Source: Unio delphinus (taxonomy: Eukaryota; Mollusca; Bivalvia; Unionida; Unionidae). Taken from it: a stretch of 64,000 nucleotides of DNA. The translations under genes were made by a program, and so were the position numbers. The stretch is taken from assembly GCA_029339505.1 (NCBI GenBank), contig JAQISU010000248.1, positions 124,001 through 188,000 of the forward strand, in the 5' to 3' direction. The first letter of the stretch is position 1; each line of letters starts with the position of its first letter. Positions 25,497 through 35,756 of the stretch are shown here, in pieces. The notes under the pieces were generated by a model. The model did not search any database, was not told where the DNA came from, and saw nothing but the letters and a program-made list of their open reading frames with translations.

Positions 25497-26429
25497 ATAT
25501 ATCAATCAGCGATTTCCAAAAGAACCGGACATAGAATTCAATTTACATATGTCTGAATTCTGTTTTGTATTGTATATATGTAACACCAAGGGAAATAGCT
25601 CGTGTGGGCTTGTGTATACGGTTTTTGAAAGAGATAACTGTCAAAGGATCTCAATGGAAATAATTGAGTATTTGTTTTGCGAGAAAATGAATCAAATAAA
25701 AAAAAGTATACTACAGTAGTATTCTTTTTTTTGGATGTTTTTTTCTCAAGTATTCGGTCTTGTTTAGATGCTATTAATAATCATAATTAAGTACACGAAA
25801 GAATAAAATCGCACAACTCTGTCATTGGTTTTCATGTATTAGTTAACTTACATACTATGCTATCTCCTAAAGTATTGGGGCTTTAAACCATTCGAAATTC
25901 AAACCGTGAAACCACCATATGTCACACACCATCACACGGTGTTAATGTGCTTTTGCATTCAACCAGGGTGATTTTGTTGGGGTTATGGTGGTTTCAGTTG
26001 AAAGCAGAACAGCCCTTTGTGCATTGTCCTATTTTGTATATTATATTTCGTTAAAATCCGAAAAGGATTTCAACCACGCCTTATTGGATTTCGCTAAACT
26101 GTTGTCGTACAGGTAAGGTAATCTGATAGGCTGTCGTCATTCATTGGATTTCGCTAAACTATTGTAGTACAGGTTAGGTAATCTGATATGTCATCATGTA
26201 TTTGTGCCTACATACCTTCTCTAAAAACAGAGGTAAAGGCTGTGTATGCCTTCTCTAAAAACAGAGGTGAAAGGCTATTGTATTGTCTATGTGCCAACAT
26301 ACCTTCTCCAAAACAGAGGTAAAGACTGTGTATGTCCTATATATCAAAAATGAAAATCGGGTCAAAATTGACCCCTAATTTTATTGTATTTGATATATAA
26401 AATATATTAGATATATAATATATCATATA
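25497..26429. other. Intergenic region with short tandem repeats
   Basis: A weak open frame covers 25500-25719 ('DIEFNLHMSEFCFVLYIC') but has no start or recognised domain. From 26083 a ~60-base unit with 'ttggatttcgctaaact' and 'taggtaatctgata' is repeated twice (to 26200). From 26209 'ccttctctaaaaacagaggt' with 'aaaggctgtgtatg' occurs three times (to 26340). This separates the early-type genes from the morphogenesis block and may hold promoters. Confidence 0.5.
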
Positions 26430-26809
26430 ATGAATTTCGAAAATATGAATGGCATTATAATTGAGATTTCAAATTTGAAAAATCAAGGAATAAAATTGTC
26501 AGATAAAATAGATTGTAATTAGATTCTCTCTGAATTTCAAGATCTTGATGATAACGCTCAGAATAATAGATATGTCCTTGCGAAACAGTATGGGTTTATC
26601 AAACGAATTCAGCGCGCGGTAAATGACTCGCTTGTATTCGATAACGACATCAATTTATCCCGCTGTTCACTCTGGTTGAAAAGGTCAGAGGCGAATTGGG
26701 CAAACAATATGAAATCAAACGCACAATAAACTCAAAAATCAAAACAATAAGGGAAATCGTCAGACAAAATGAAAATCACTTCTCCGTTTTGGTTGCCTCA
26801 ACACAGTAA
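26430..26809 (+). pseudogene. Unknown small protein, predicted helical, two breaks
   Basis: The ATG at 26430 opens 'MNFENMNGIIIEISNLKNQG', an in-frame TAG follows, then 'RYVLAKQYGFIKRIQRAVND', and after a shift near 26665 'YEIKRTINSKIKTIREIVRQ' to a TAA at 26807. Charged heptad-like spacing suggests coiled coil. No family was recognised. It is the first gene of the rightward block. Confidence 0.4.
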
Positions 26810-27427
26810 GTGTACAATGTCCATGCAGTACAAAATATGTTTGCAGGTGAGTAATCCACATTCTATAAATAGGTATGCTTACTCAGATGGAACGATAACT
26901 CTATAATACCTTCCAAGTATTGTGTTTTTCTTTTGCGCGGTGATTTTATCACCAACGTGGAAGTAATGAAACATTGTAGTGAAATTCAAAAGAATTTCGG
27001 GTGGGTGGATTTTATTTCGTTTACTGCTGAAATATTTTCAAGGAACTTTTTTCTTCATTGATTTGTGATCATTTTCGGTTGTTTTTTGTCATTTTGGTGG
27101 TGTTTTAATGCAATCCGTCGACATAATGTCATGAAAATTGAGGGTAAAAACCTCAAGAATTCATTTAGAGAAAATCGATTTTTATGAAATTTTTATCCTT
27201 GTGAGGCAAATTTTATGGTGTTTTTCATCGTGATCGTCGAATCTTCGATGCTTCTTTTATTGCTTTGTTACTGTTTTTGGCTAATCCATTGACAAGATTT
27301 CATGAAAATCGATTTTCTCTAAATGAATTCCTGGGTTTTTTACCCTCGATTGTTATGAAAAAAAAGAAACGCGTACCTATCTGTGGACTTGCGTTTACAA
27401 TTAGAAAATCCTATTGATTTTTACATA
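26810..27427. other. Intergenic region with a long imperfect palindrome
   Basis: Arms at about 27135-27188 and 27302-27356 are reverse complements over roughly 50 bases, sharing 'gaattcatttagagaaaatc' and 'gagggtaaaaa', separated by a loop of about 113 bases. No coding capacity was recognised. Adjacent to the start of the structural gene block. Confidence 0.8.
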
Positions 27428-28398
27428 ATGGTAGATGAAGCCCTAACAACTAGATTAAACCGTGAGAGATTATCTGCGATTAAGAGATTTATTCCGGTTC
27501 GTGTTTCTGCTACAAAAGAGACAGGAATTTCAAACCGCTTTTACAACGGGCACTGAACAATTATTCAAACCAGTAACCACTGCTACCAAGGAAGCCACAT
27601 TGACCACTGGAAAAGCTATATTGTGAGAGTTTGCTGACGAACAGGATAGAAAAAAGGGTATTCTCCCATTGTTAAAACAGATAGATGAAGAAGAACAACA
27701 ACAGGGTGATGTTACTAAAACAACGGTTTCTTTAGTGGATTAATTTACTGATAAAGCCAAAACACTAATAAAACAATTTAAATTATTAAAAACTAGTGAT
27801 TATCACGCTTTTGGTGATTTGCTGTTAAAAGATATCATTCGAGAAATGAGTTGTTTTTAAAAGACGATTATAAAAGAAATACAATATCACGCAATGACTG
27901 GGTCAATGGGTTGTATAAAATGAACAAAGGAATTGGTCGTTTAAATAAAAGGGAGTTGGGGTATATAGAATTTAAAGAAGTTGATAATTATGATATACAA
28001 GCACAACAAGAAATACGACAACAAGAGAGGAAACGTGAAACACCAACACGGAGACAAACACGGAAACAAAAAAAAACAAACAACATTAGTATTATATGCT
28101 ATCTGATCGAGACAAAGATGATGCACAGGGTGCAACAGGTACAACAGAAAGAAAAACCGGTGCTGGATATCCAAGTTCTGTTTCAGGTAGTGGTCTTGTT
28201 TGTTGTCCTAATAATATTCTTGGGGATATATCACGATTAGAAGTCCTCGTAGGAGGGAAACGAGCTGGAAATAACTCACCGGAAATAATTAATGAGGCCG
28301 CTGATATCCGCAGACGACTATTTGAGGGTGGTATCATGGATATTGGTGTATACCGAGGGTTTATTGATGAGCTAGCGGACGGTTATCACAGTGCCTAA
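27428..28398 (+). pseudogene. Conserved unknown protein of the morphogenesis block (three copies in window), frameshifted
   Basis: The ATG at 27428 starts 'MVDEALTTRLNRERLSAIKR', and later frames give 'FKPVTTATKEATLTTGKAI', 'LLPLLKQIDEEEQQQGDV'-like, 'SRNDWVNGLYKMNKGIGR', a Lys/Arg/Gln-rich stretch and the most conserved block, 'PNNILGDISRLEVLVGGKR' followed by 'GNNSPEIINEAADI' to a TAA at 28396. At least four frameshifts and stops. The same N-terminus recurs at 35431 and 42588, and the same C-terminal block at 43460-43650. Position directly before pX and capsid genes suggests a virion component; no fold was recognised. Downstream, 'ctaatttgatgactttgtcatt' is tandemly duplicated (28396-28442). 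Confidence 0.6.
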
Positions 28399-28519
28399 TT
28401 TGATGACTTTGTCATTAGTGACTAATTTGATGACTTTGTCATTTGATTAGATATATAACATTTAAATAAGATGATCATACAAAACAACCACAATAACACA
28501 ACCATGACTTATGTAGTAA

Positions 28520-28960
28520 ACTCACGATTGCTTTGTTTATAAAGCGTACTATGGAGATGGTCTCGGCAATACCATTGCAGGGTTATGTACAAGAATGGCT
28601 CCAAAAATAGCACCTATCGCAAAACAGTTTTCGATGAAAGCTATTGATGTTATTCGTGATAAGGGCATTAGCGCTGTTGGTGATGTTGCCGGGAAAGCAT
28701 TTTCCGCGGCTAAAGAAAAACTAGTAGCGTTAGTTCAGCGACGAAAGAAACCGGCGATAACTTGGTTATTGGGGAAATTACAATCTACTGAAATTATGCC
28801 TGCATGTATTAGCAAAATAATAAATAACGCAGTGGATCAAAAAATAGCATCACTGAACAATGATGGATATGACACTCAGGGAAATATTACTGCAAATATG
28901 ATAGTGGGATGTGGCCTGACGAAGTCATCGAGATCGCGATTTAGATCAAGAAATATATAA
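28520..28960 (+). CDS. pX-like core protein (adenovirus pX/pVII-type, Polinton family)
   Basis: The frame is open from 28520 with 'VYKAYYGDGLGNTIAGL', an ATG at 28595, and a C-terminus at 28960. Features: a Gly-rich 'YYGDGLG' start, a hydrophobic amphipathic helix 'MAPKIAPIAKQFSMKAIDVI', a basic cluster 'QRRKKP' and a basic end 'SSRSRFRSRN'. Polinton-like elements carry a protein of this build next to the capsid gene, thought to be a minor capsid or DNA-condensing factor. This is one of few reading frames without an internal break, though its true start is unclear since no ATG precedes the conserved YYGDGLG. Copy at 43757-44155. Confidence 0.6.
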   Translation, partial: THDCFVYKAYYGDGLGNTIAGLCTRMAPKIAPIAKQFSMKAIDVIRDKGISAVGDVAGKAFSAAKEKLVALVQRRKKPAITWLLGKLQSTEIMPACISKIINNAVDQKIASLNNDGYDTQGNITANMIVGCGLTKSSRSRFRSRNI

Positions 28961-28964
28961 TAAC

Positions 28965-29769
28965 ATGTTCAAATCGTCCCCTGACACAGCGTTTGATTTA
29001 GATGCCCCAGTGCGCAAAGATGATTCTGTACGCGATTATCAATTCTATTCCTATAATGCAGTACAACCAAATAGTCGATCAAGAATCGAACTTCAGGTCC
29101 ATGATACAAGAAAATACTTTCTACCAGCTGAAGCGTTTATTGAAGTAGGAGAAATTGTAACAAATAATCCCGAAGATGATGATCCACTATATGACCTAAA
29201 AAGAAGGAAAATCATTGCAATCATGGCTAACAACAACAATGGATATTAAGGAGGATGATGTTAACGGTGTATTTACTTGGCACATGGCATCAAAACAAGG
29301 TGTTACTGCGCCACGTCATATATTTATTGCGTTACAGGATAAGGCGCGATTAAATAACCAAACACGAAGCTATATGACATTTAATCAATTGGGTGTTAAT
29401 GAAGTCTCGTTGAGGATAAACGGCCAACAGGAACCATCCGAAGATATTATACTTAATTACGATCAAAACCAAATAGCACGTGCGTATCATCGTTTGTTGA
29501 CATTTATGGGACGTGATAATAATGTAGATACCGGTCTGCAAATATCACAGTTGGATTTTAGAAAACTATATCCCATCTACTACTTTTCATTGGAACATCT
29601 TGATTTAACAAGACAGTCCGTCGTTGACATACACTTCTGAGCTCGTGTAAACCCTCCTGGTGCTACTAATTACAGAGCAGTTGCTGTCATTCTCAGTGAC
29701 AAATCAATGCTACTCGAAGGTGCTGATGGACGAATGAGGGTAGTTGATGCACCAGTGGAAAATATGTAA
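28965..29769 (+). pseudogene. Major capsid protein (double-jelly-roll type), internal deletion and stop
   Basis: The ATG at 28965, four bases after the pX stop. N-terminal part: 'APVRKDDSVRDYQFYSYNA' and 'RSRIELQVHDTRKYFLPAEA', the first strands of the capsid protein of invertebrate Polinton-like elements. At about 29235 ('NNNNG') the frame breaks and resumes in the C-terminal part ('FTWHMASKQGVTAP', 'SLRINGQQEPSEDIILNY', 'YPIYYFSLEHLDLTRQS'). Comparison with the copy at 35757-36930 shows roughly 200 or more residues missing at this point. A TGA at 29638 sits where the sister copy has CGA, after which 'ARVNPPGATNYRAVAVILSD' continues to the TAA at 29767. Family assignment is by pattern; a structure prediction would settle it. 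Confidence 0.72.
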
Positions 29770-29809
29770 TGTAATAATTAGATCAGTCTGTTATTAAATA
29801 AAATGTCAT

Positions 29810-31136
29810 TGTAACAGAATTGTTACCGAGTGGTTGGTGGATTAAATGAACAACACAAACACAATATGTGAAAGATGATGTAAATTTATGAAATAAATTA
29901 TTAATCAAAAATAATGATGTATCAACACAATAACTCATACGTTCAACCCACAATCACACTTCACAACCATTCACAATAAAGAAATAAATTAAATATTAAT
30001 ACAAAATAAACACAGATTCAAGGAACCTCCTGGACTACACAAATGTTTCAAATAAAATTGAACCTTTACAAAAGTTATATTGTCGCACGTATAAATTGCG
30101 ATAACAAATGCAAACATCTACATGTATTAAATCAAGTTACTAACTGTTATTGAGATTCATGTAATCCCTTGGAATACTACTGTGATTCAAAGTAACTACG
30201 TGTAAATATAACAATGTATTCAATTGTAACCACAATTGAAACACACACATGCGTCTCGTCCCTGTACAACCGTATGATTCACCAACTGTTGAATCGCCGC
30301 ACAGCTTCTCCGAATACCTAGGGTTGACCCAATACTTTTATCGGCCGCTTGCCCTTCACGGATCCACTACAGTTATACGTACAGACAGCATACAGCATCT
30401 ACTAGAACCACCGGACCCAAACACTTAGATACTACCCCGGAAGTTTACACCTCTAGACAGCTCCGACACTCTGACATTTAGACTTCTAGATTTCCGGATA
30501 TTTACACATCTCAACAGACGTAGACGGACAGACAATCCGACAGACAGTCAGTCAGATACCTCAATTTGATCGCACAATGAAACAGCATAATCACAGCACA
30601 ATCAATCACATTCAGCCCTTTTGCTGGAGCAATCAATCACATTCAGCTACAATTCAGCTACAATAAAGAAACCAAACTAATAAGTTGTTTCTACAACAAT
30701 GTAAAATTTAGATTACGCTATTGCATTTAAAGTCTAATAGTGACTAGTAATTCCAAATATTCAACGGTTTAAATCTGCATTGTAATAAAGGCATCATTAC
30801 ATTTAACACTCACCCCTTTGGCTGGAGAAAGAATGACGAGCTCTCTCTCCTTTGACAAGATACTTATGACTCGTAATCTTATTAGAAATATTCTGTCTTA
30901 TATGTCCCCAAATAGGTGAGCAGAATTCACGGCAAAATTCCCGTGCACCCCGTGATTATAATGTTCCTGACTTCAAGTGATTCGTAGTCAGGCACATGCA
31001 AATCGCTACACGTCGCTTACCTTGAAAAACACTTATTCACCCCAGGTAACGCATGTACGACGAAACAAAAAAAAAATGGTGAAATTAGTTTGTATTCAAG
31101 AAGAAATAAATTCAATTTTCGCCTAATTCTGTGACA
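29810..31136. mobile_element. Solo LTR (1327 bp) of an LTR retrotransposon
   Basis: It starts TGTAACAGAATT and ends AATTCTGTGACA (TG...CA with 12-bp near-perfect inverted ends) and is flanked by GTCAT on both sides (29805-29809 and 31137-31141), the 5-bp duplication made by retroviral-type integrases. No internal coding region, primer-binding site or second LTR is present, so it is best read as a solo LTR; a DNA element with 12-bp ends is the alternative. The interior has a short direct repeat 'caatcaatcacattcagc' near 30600-30655. It interrupts the next gene directly after its ATG. Confidence 0.75.
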
Positions 31137-31512
31137 GTCATATAGTCTTGTTAGTGTTACGTTAACTCCTGGTCAAATTAAAACATTGCAATTGGAATCA
31201 GCTAAAAAATGTGGAACCACAACATCGCTGAAGCACAATCAGATGTCTGGTGGTCAAAATAAATTGTCATAGACAACTTGTCAGATAAAACACTTCAATG
31301 ATGCCATCAAAGATAAAAAAGGTGTTTAGATCACTCTCTCTGCAGCTGCGATCAAAAACGTGAGAAAATCAGGTGGTATATTCCCACTTTTCACTGCGTT
31401 ACCAGGGTTGATTGCTGCCGCGCTGGGAGCCGTTGGTACAGCGGCAGGGATGGCACTAAAGAAAGCTACCGGACTGGGATACAAAAAAAGAAACGATCAG
31501 AAAAGGGTCTAA
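31137..31512 (+). pseudogene. pVI-like minor capsid protein, 5' end cut off by LTR
   Basis: The original ATG is at 29803, now separated by the LTR. The body gives 'SLVSVTLTPGQIKTLQLES', 'KHNQMSGGQNKLS' with a TAG, 'IKHFNDAIKDKKGV' with another TAG, then 'KSGGIFPLFTALPGLIAA' followed by an Ala/Gly-rich stretch and a basic end 'GLGYKKRNDQKRV'. A short conserved LTPGQ head followed by a GG-hydrophobic-AAALGAVG membrane-active-like helix and basic tail is typical of the small capsid-associated protein of these elements. Copies at 36959-37410 and 44726-45000. Confidence 0.6.
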
Positions 31513-31581
31513 GACTATCAGGAACTCTGTTTTCTTGGTACACCGGAAAGGGCCAGGAACAGTTTACTAACAATAGTTCCC

Positions 31582-32002
31582 ATGTCAAATTTTGATTTAC
31601 TCGATGCTGCTAAAAAAAATAACTAGCGATAAAAAACTTTAGAGGTGTCTTTATGAGAGATCAATTACCAAAACAACCAAACAACACTGAAACCAGTATC
31701 ATTAATGTCGATAACAGCACCGGACCTGGAACCCACTGGGTTGCATACGCGATTGATCCGCGTGTGATCATCTATTTCGATTCATATGGAATAGCGCCGC
31801 CTAAAAAGTTTATGTGTTATATAAACGACATAAAAACTCCTATCTGGTTTTCCACGCTACCAACACAGGAAATGAATGACCCACCAATATGCGGCATAGA
31901 AGTATCAAATGTACTCGACGCGATTTCATCATCGGAAAAAAACACCCCATAAAACCGTACACAAATATACGAGTAATCGGTTTTTCGAGAGAAAGTATAT
32001 AA
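31582..32002 (+). pseudogene. Adenain-like (C5/Ulp1-type) maturation cysteine protease, frameshifted
   Basis: It would cleave capsid precursors. The ATG at 31582 opens 'MSNFDLLDAAKKN', disrupted in the A8 run at 31612. The main frame (31653-31952) carries 'GTHWVAYAIDPRVIIYFDSY' with catalytic His and Asp, and 'MNDPPICGIEVSNVLDA' with the catalytic Cys. A further shift leads to 'YTNIRVIGFSRESI' and a stop at 32002. About 140 residues is the usual size of Polinton proteases, shorter than adenoviral ones. The catalytic residues remain intact despite the frameshifts. The copy at 37416-37683 lost its His/Asp region. Confidence 0.82.
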
Positions 32003-32008
32003 AATAAT

Positions 32009-32904
32009 TTGATTGATATTTGGGGAAGATCCCTCTCAGGGTTGAAAATACCACACGCGGAAATATCTGCAACCGGTGATGTAAAAAAAAAAATCGAAGA
32101 TGAAATATCCGAGATGTTAAACTTTACAAGTGTTGATCCCAATGATATAGTTGTATTTCAAGGAAACTAGTAATGTTTCCCTTGATGATATTTTAGTTAA
32201 ACAACTCTGTGTAGCAGAAAATACTATGGCGGCTTTTTCCGATCAGGGTAAACTCAAACCAGATGTTCTTATTTCAACTATAGTGGATAGAATTAACAAT
32301 TTAGAACCATTAAAAAAACTACACAATGAATATGACGACCATATAACTAAATTTAATCGGTTTTCTGAATTACAAAGTATAATTTACAATATTGACAAAC
32401 CTCTATTAGATTTCTTTGGAAATCCACTGGTGACCACACCGAAACTCACAGAGATAAAAACAGCTATGTTAGAATTAGCAACATTACAATCTAGGTATGA
32501 AGACCATGTTGAGATGTTTTCAATTTTTCGTAAAAATATTATTGAGAAATTCTTTGGAACCTCATTAGATAAACTCGACATAAAACTCATAGATGTAATC
32601 AAATTCCATCGAAGAGATCAAAAAGATCAACGATGTAATCAAAGATGATTTACCGAAGATGATAGAAACACTTGAAAAAACAAAGATTCCTCATGAGAAA
32701 ACCAACAACGTAGTATACACGATTCAACACGGATAATTTATGTGGACACCACAAAATAACATTAAATATCACCGCAACCGTCAAAGGTATTTATCAATTA
32801 ACAATAGTGTCACCGATTCAATTTAATATTTCATCAACGAGTTCATCTGGGGTCAACAATATGATATCAACGATCATCTACAAGGGAACAATTGAACAAT
32901 TCAC

Positions 32905-32937
<33 letters not shown>

Positions 32938-32994
32938 TTGGCTAGGGTGTCAATAACATGGTATGTGGATTTCGTAACGGATTTATGTAAATAG
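32009..32994 (+). pseudogene. Fibre-like structural protein (putative), frameshifted
   Basis: It starts at 32009 with TTG where the sister copy (37702) has ATG; both begin '(M)xDIWG'. Segments: 'AEISATGDVKKKIEDEISEM', then in another frame 'NVSLDDILVKQL', 'FSDQGKLKPDV', a helical central part ('LEPLKKLHNEYDDHITKFNR', 'LLDFFGNPL'), and a C-terminal beta-rich part ('ITATVKGIYQLTIVSPIQF'). An (AAT)n run at 32905-32938 disrupts the C-terminus. N-terminal tail, repetitive shaft and beta head suggest a receptor-binding fibre, but this is inference from layout and position between protease and penton. Confidence 0.45.
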
Positions 32995-33055
32995 CTTAAT
33001 TTAAAACGCCAGCATTTGTATTAGTAGCAATTTCAAATCTGTTGTAATAAACAAA

Positions 33056-33524
33056 ATGTCATGATTGTCAACGTCACAGCAGTATCGCTATGATCAGGTC
33101 ACAGAATTTCAAACTAAACTCAAAACACTCACTGAGGAGTATCAAGTAACAATAAAAGAATAACGACGAAGAATTATCGCAGTTGATGTTACCGTATACT
33201 CGGTATCAGGTGTAATCACCGGAGCTGGTATTATAATCTCCTCTGTGACAATGATTGCCCCGATAGCTCTTCCAATTTGTATATCCGCAGCGACAATCGC
33301 TGAAATAATTTCAATTATAAAAAAAAATATCATCATGTAGGCATTGCAAACTGCAAGATTACGTAGTTAAGTTCCATGTTGTGTCGACCATGTACTCCCA
33401 ATTATCCTCGATGATATCGTCCTCCCTCGATGACACATTAATATCCGATGATAGTGAGTTTTCAGCGATGGTACGTGTTTATGATTCCGCGATGTCAAAA
33501 TTAGAAAAAAAAACACGAATATAA
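33056..33524 (+). pseudogene. Two-helix membrane protein, broken
   Basis: The ATG at 33056 is followed by a TGA two codons on. The body gives 'QVTEFQTKLKTLTEEYQVTI', a TAA, then two long hydrophobic stretches ('VYSVSGVITGAGIIISSVTM' and 'APIALPICISAATIAEIISI') ending in Lys. After a shift near 33325 the C-terminal part reads 'FHVVSTMYSQLSSMI' to 'SAMSKLEKKTRI' and a TAA at 33522. The sister copy at 38640 has the same two hydrophobic helices. Likely a virion or egress membrane protein; no family was recognised. Confidence 0.5.
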
Positions 33525-33529
33525 TAACA

Positions 33530-34921
33530 ATGGCAACATCGCAAGAACTATTTCAACGAATAGTAGGAAATACCACACTGGTGAAAACCAACGATGATAT
33601 CAATAACCTCAACCAATCCTGAATTCAGAGTGAATTTCCCCACTCCGATTCCAGTGAAGGAGATAGCACTAGCAAAATTACGAGTCTGTCACAGTTGGCC
33701 TAACTTTAGGTCAGTACCATTCGGTGGGCAACAACCGAATAATTCCCTGGTGTTTGCGAGTAAGAATAAACAAGATGGAACTCCTGACTGGAACGTTGTT
33801 TCCTTACCATTTGGGTCCTACCAAATTTAACAAATTAATAACGAATTACAACGCAGAATAAAATCCATTACTGGAAAAGAAACGAAAATAGCTATTACAG
33901 TTCATGAACCAACACTATTATCCGCCAGTGAGATAAACTCACCCGGGTATGTCGTAGATATCTATCAGAGTTTGATAAGAACCGTGCAAGGATGGCCTGA
34001 AAAATCTCCTCCACCTGAAACAAAAAAATCTGATTATGTCACGGATAAACAATCATACCACAAATTTACCCCATCATATATAGAACACATCCTCAAAATA
34101 AAAAATTCACCACAGCAGGGTATTAATCATTTTTACCCTAATAAAGATTACGGTTTTTGGAGATTTATTATTGGACCGAATCCATAAATAAATTATATAG
34201 ATATTGAACAAAGTAAATTTATTCAATACTTTATAGAGATCAATCAAAAACACAGTCGACAACTACATCAGGCTTTTCGCGAGTCTAACCAAAGTGAAAT
34301 TATTAAACGAATTGAAATATTAAATCAGCTTATATCCGACATGGAAGATATTTACAAGAAAATAATTCAAGTACTTATTCATGTTGATACTAAAAACAAT
34401 CTCTCTTGACAATTTGTTTTAACTCTATACAATATAACAGAAACTGATCTACCGAATTTCAAGTTTCTTGGGTATAACGCAGACGAACTTAAAAAATCCG
34501 TTAATGATCTTATCAATGAAACGTTTACTATGATACTCACAGCATGGAGACAACAACACAAGGGTTCAACTATACTCAAACATAATAATGACCCAGAGGG
34601 TGGTGGTAGGCATATTGCTCCTCAAAACGTGAATGTATCCTCGGTGATTGCAATAAATCTAGTATGTGATGCTATCGAACTTATCTATCCAAAAAGTCTC
34701 GAAAGATCAAATCAAGCCCAACAAGGATATATTTTTTATATTCATTTGCACCAACAGCTCCTCCAGGATTTATAATAATTGAAGATCCAACTAATCCGAT
34801 CTATATGCGATGAAATAAGAATTCATTAAAGAGAATTAATTTCAAACTCACTGACAAGTCCAATAATCTGATTGATTTACGAGGTGAGGTTTTACAAATC
34901 AGTCTGTTTGTGAAATCGTAA
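33530..34921 (+). pseudogene. Penton-like (minor capsid) protein, frameshifted
   Basis: The ATG at 33530 lies six bases after the membrane-protein stop. Segments in changing frames: 'MATSQELFQRIVGNT', 'FPTPIPVKEIALAKLRVCHS', 'LPFGSYQI', 'VVDIYQSLIRTVQGWP', a long helical insertion ('RIEILNQLISDMEDIYKKII') and a C-terminal strand set 'YSFAPTAPPGFIIIEDPTN' and 'LIDLRGEVLQISLFVKS'. The conserved start with PSYQI-like strand and the end with L-x-D-x-R-G-E match the penton/minor-capsid protein that accompanies these capsid genes. The stop at 34919 lies within the right terminal repeat. Confidence 0.65.
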
Positions 34922-35116
34922 AAGATTTTCAAATCGTCTCTACAACACCATCAGTGCCCGGTCTGTCTGGAGACAGTGTCTCAATAGAGTGACAAACCGA
35001 AACCATTTCTCTTTCTTTGTCTGCAAAATAGTTTCGGCTTGAAATCTTTTAAGATTTTGCTGAAATAGTTTTTGTTTGTTTGAAATAGTTTCGGTCTGTT
35101 CACCCTCTTTGCTGCT
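34911..35116 (-). repeat. Right terminal inverted repeat
   Basis: Reverse complement of the left repeat with about 85-90 percent identity by eye, ending ...TTGCTGCT at 35116. It contains the last 11 bases of the penton-like gene. Confidence 0.9.
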
Positions 35117-35121
35117 CATAT
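35117..35121. repeat. Target site duplication, right copy (CATAT)
   Basis: Matches 18798-18802. The next base differs (a on the right against c-a preceding on the left), so the duplication is five bases. Confidence 0.75.
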
Positions 35122-35430
35122 ACATGTTCAAATATTTTTTCCTTCATTTTTTGTGTCGGAAAATAAAATGGTTATGTATGTATGTATGTATTGGCTAAGT
35201 GATTTTGTTTAAAGATTCCTTGCGTCATATAAAAGTTTCCTAACTTATTTACTTTACTACTAATCTTTTTTTTCCTCATTTTTTCTTAGATATTTTTTAT
35301 GTGACGCAACCTTAAAAAATCACGAAGCTTTTTCTTCGTGGACGATTTTCTCGTGGTGGGTTTGGCCTCACTGCTGCTGTTAAAATATTTTATTTAACGA
35401 AATCTTACAAATTAAATCATATATATCAAT
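35122..35430. other. Spacer between the two virus-like blocks
   Basis: AT-rich, with a (TATG)n run at about 35172-35190 and a perfect hairpin 'cacgaagctttttcttcgtg' (about 35320-35339). Host flank of the element to its left, or the leader of the decayed copy to its right. Confidence 0.5.
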
Positions 35431-35756
35431 ATGGTAGGTGAATCATTAACTTCCCATTGTGCACGAGAGCAACTAGAATAGATTAAGAAATTTATTCCAA
35501 TGAGAGATTCAGTTGAAGAAAAATAATAAGCGCGACAAGAAGCTCAAGTTGATTTTGCAACGGATGCGGAGCAATTTATCAAACTAATTACTACAACGAC
35601 TCGTGAAGTAGTATTTGAGAAACCTGAGGATGAATAAAAAAAAATGGCAAAGAGGACTAAACAAACGAAAAGTTTTTACGAGATCTTCCAACTGATCTAT
35701 CTACACAATTACAACCACAAGCTGCAGCACAACCACAGGCAGTCGTTGACATTGAA
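35431..35756 (+). pseudogene. Conserved unknown virion-block protein, second copy, truncated
   Basis: The ATG at 35431 opens 'MVGESLTSHCAREQLE', then TAG where the related gene at 27428 has a sense codon. The frame is broken repeatedly ('RQEAQVDFATDAEQFIKLI', 'TTTREVVFEKPEDE'). It then runs directly into capsid sequence: the C-terminal 'NNILGDIxRLEVLxGG' block and the whole pX gene are missing, so a deletion joins it to the capsid gene. Confidence 0.6.

Larger units (their letters stand above)
18803..35116. mobile_element. Polinton/Maverick-like virus-transposon, complete but decayed (16.3 kb)
   Basis: Bounded by inverted repeats (18803-19027 and 34911-35116) that start AG and end CT and are flanked by CATAT. 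It encodes, in broken form, the Polinton hallmark set: rve integrase, A32-like packaging ATPase, adenain-type protease, double-jelly-roll-type capsid protein and penton-like protein, plus a PolB/SF1-helicase protein, a PLA2-like protein and an HNH nuclease. Without the inserted 1327-bp LTR it is about 15.0 kb, within the Polinton range. Nearly every gene has frameshifts or stops, many at poly-A runs, so it is inactive unless those are assembly errors. Confidence 0.88.
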
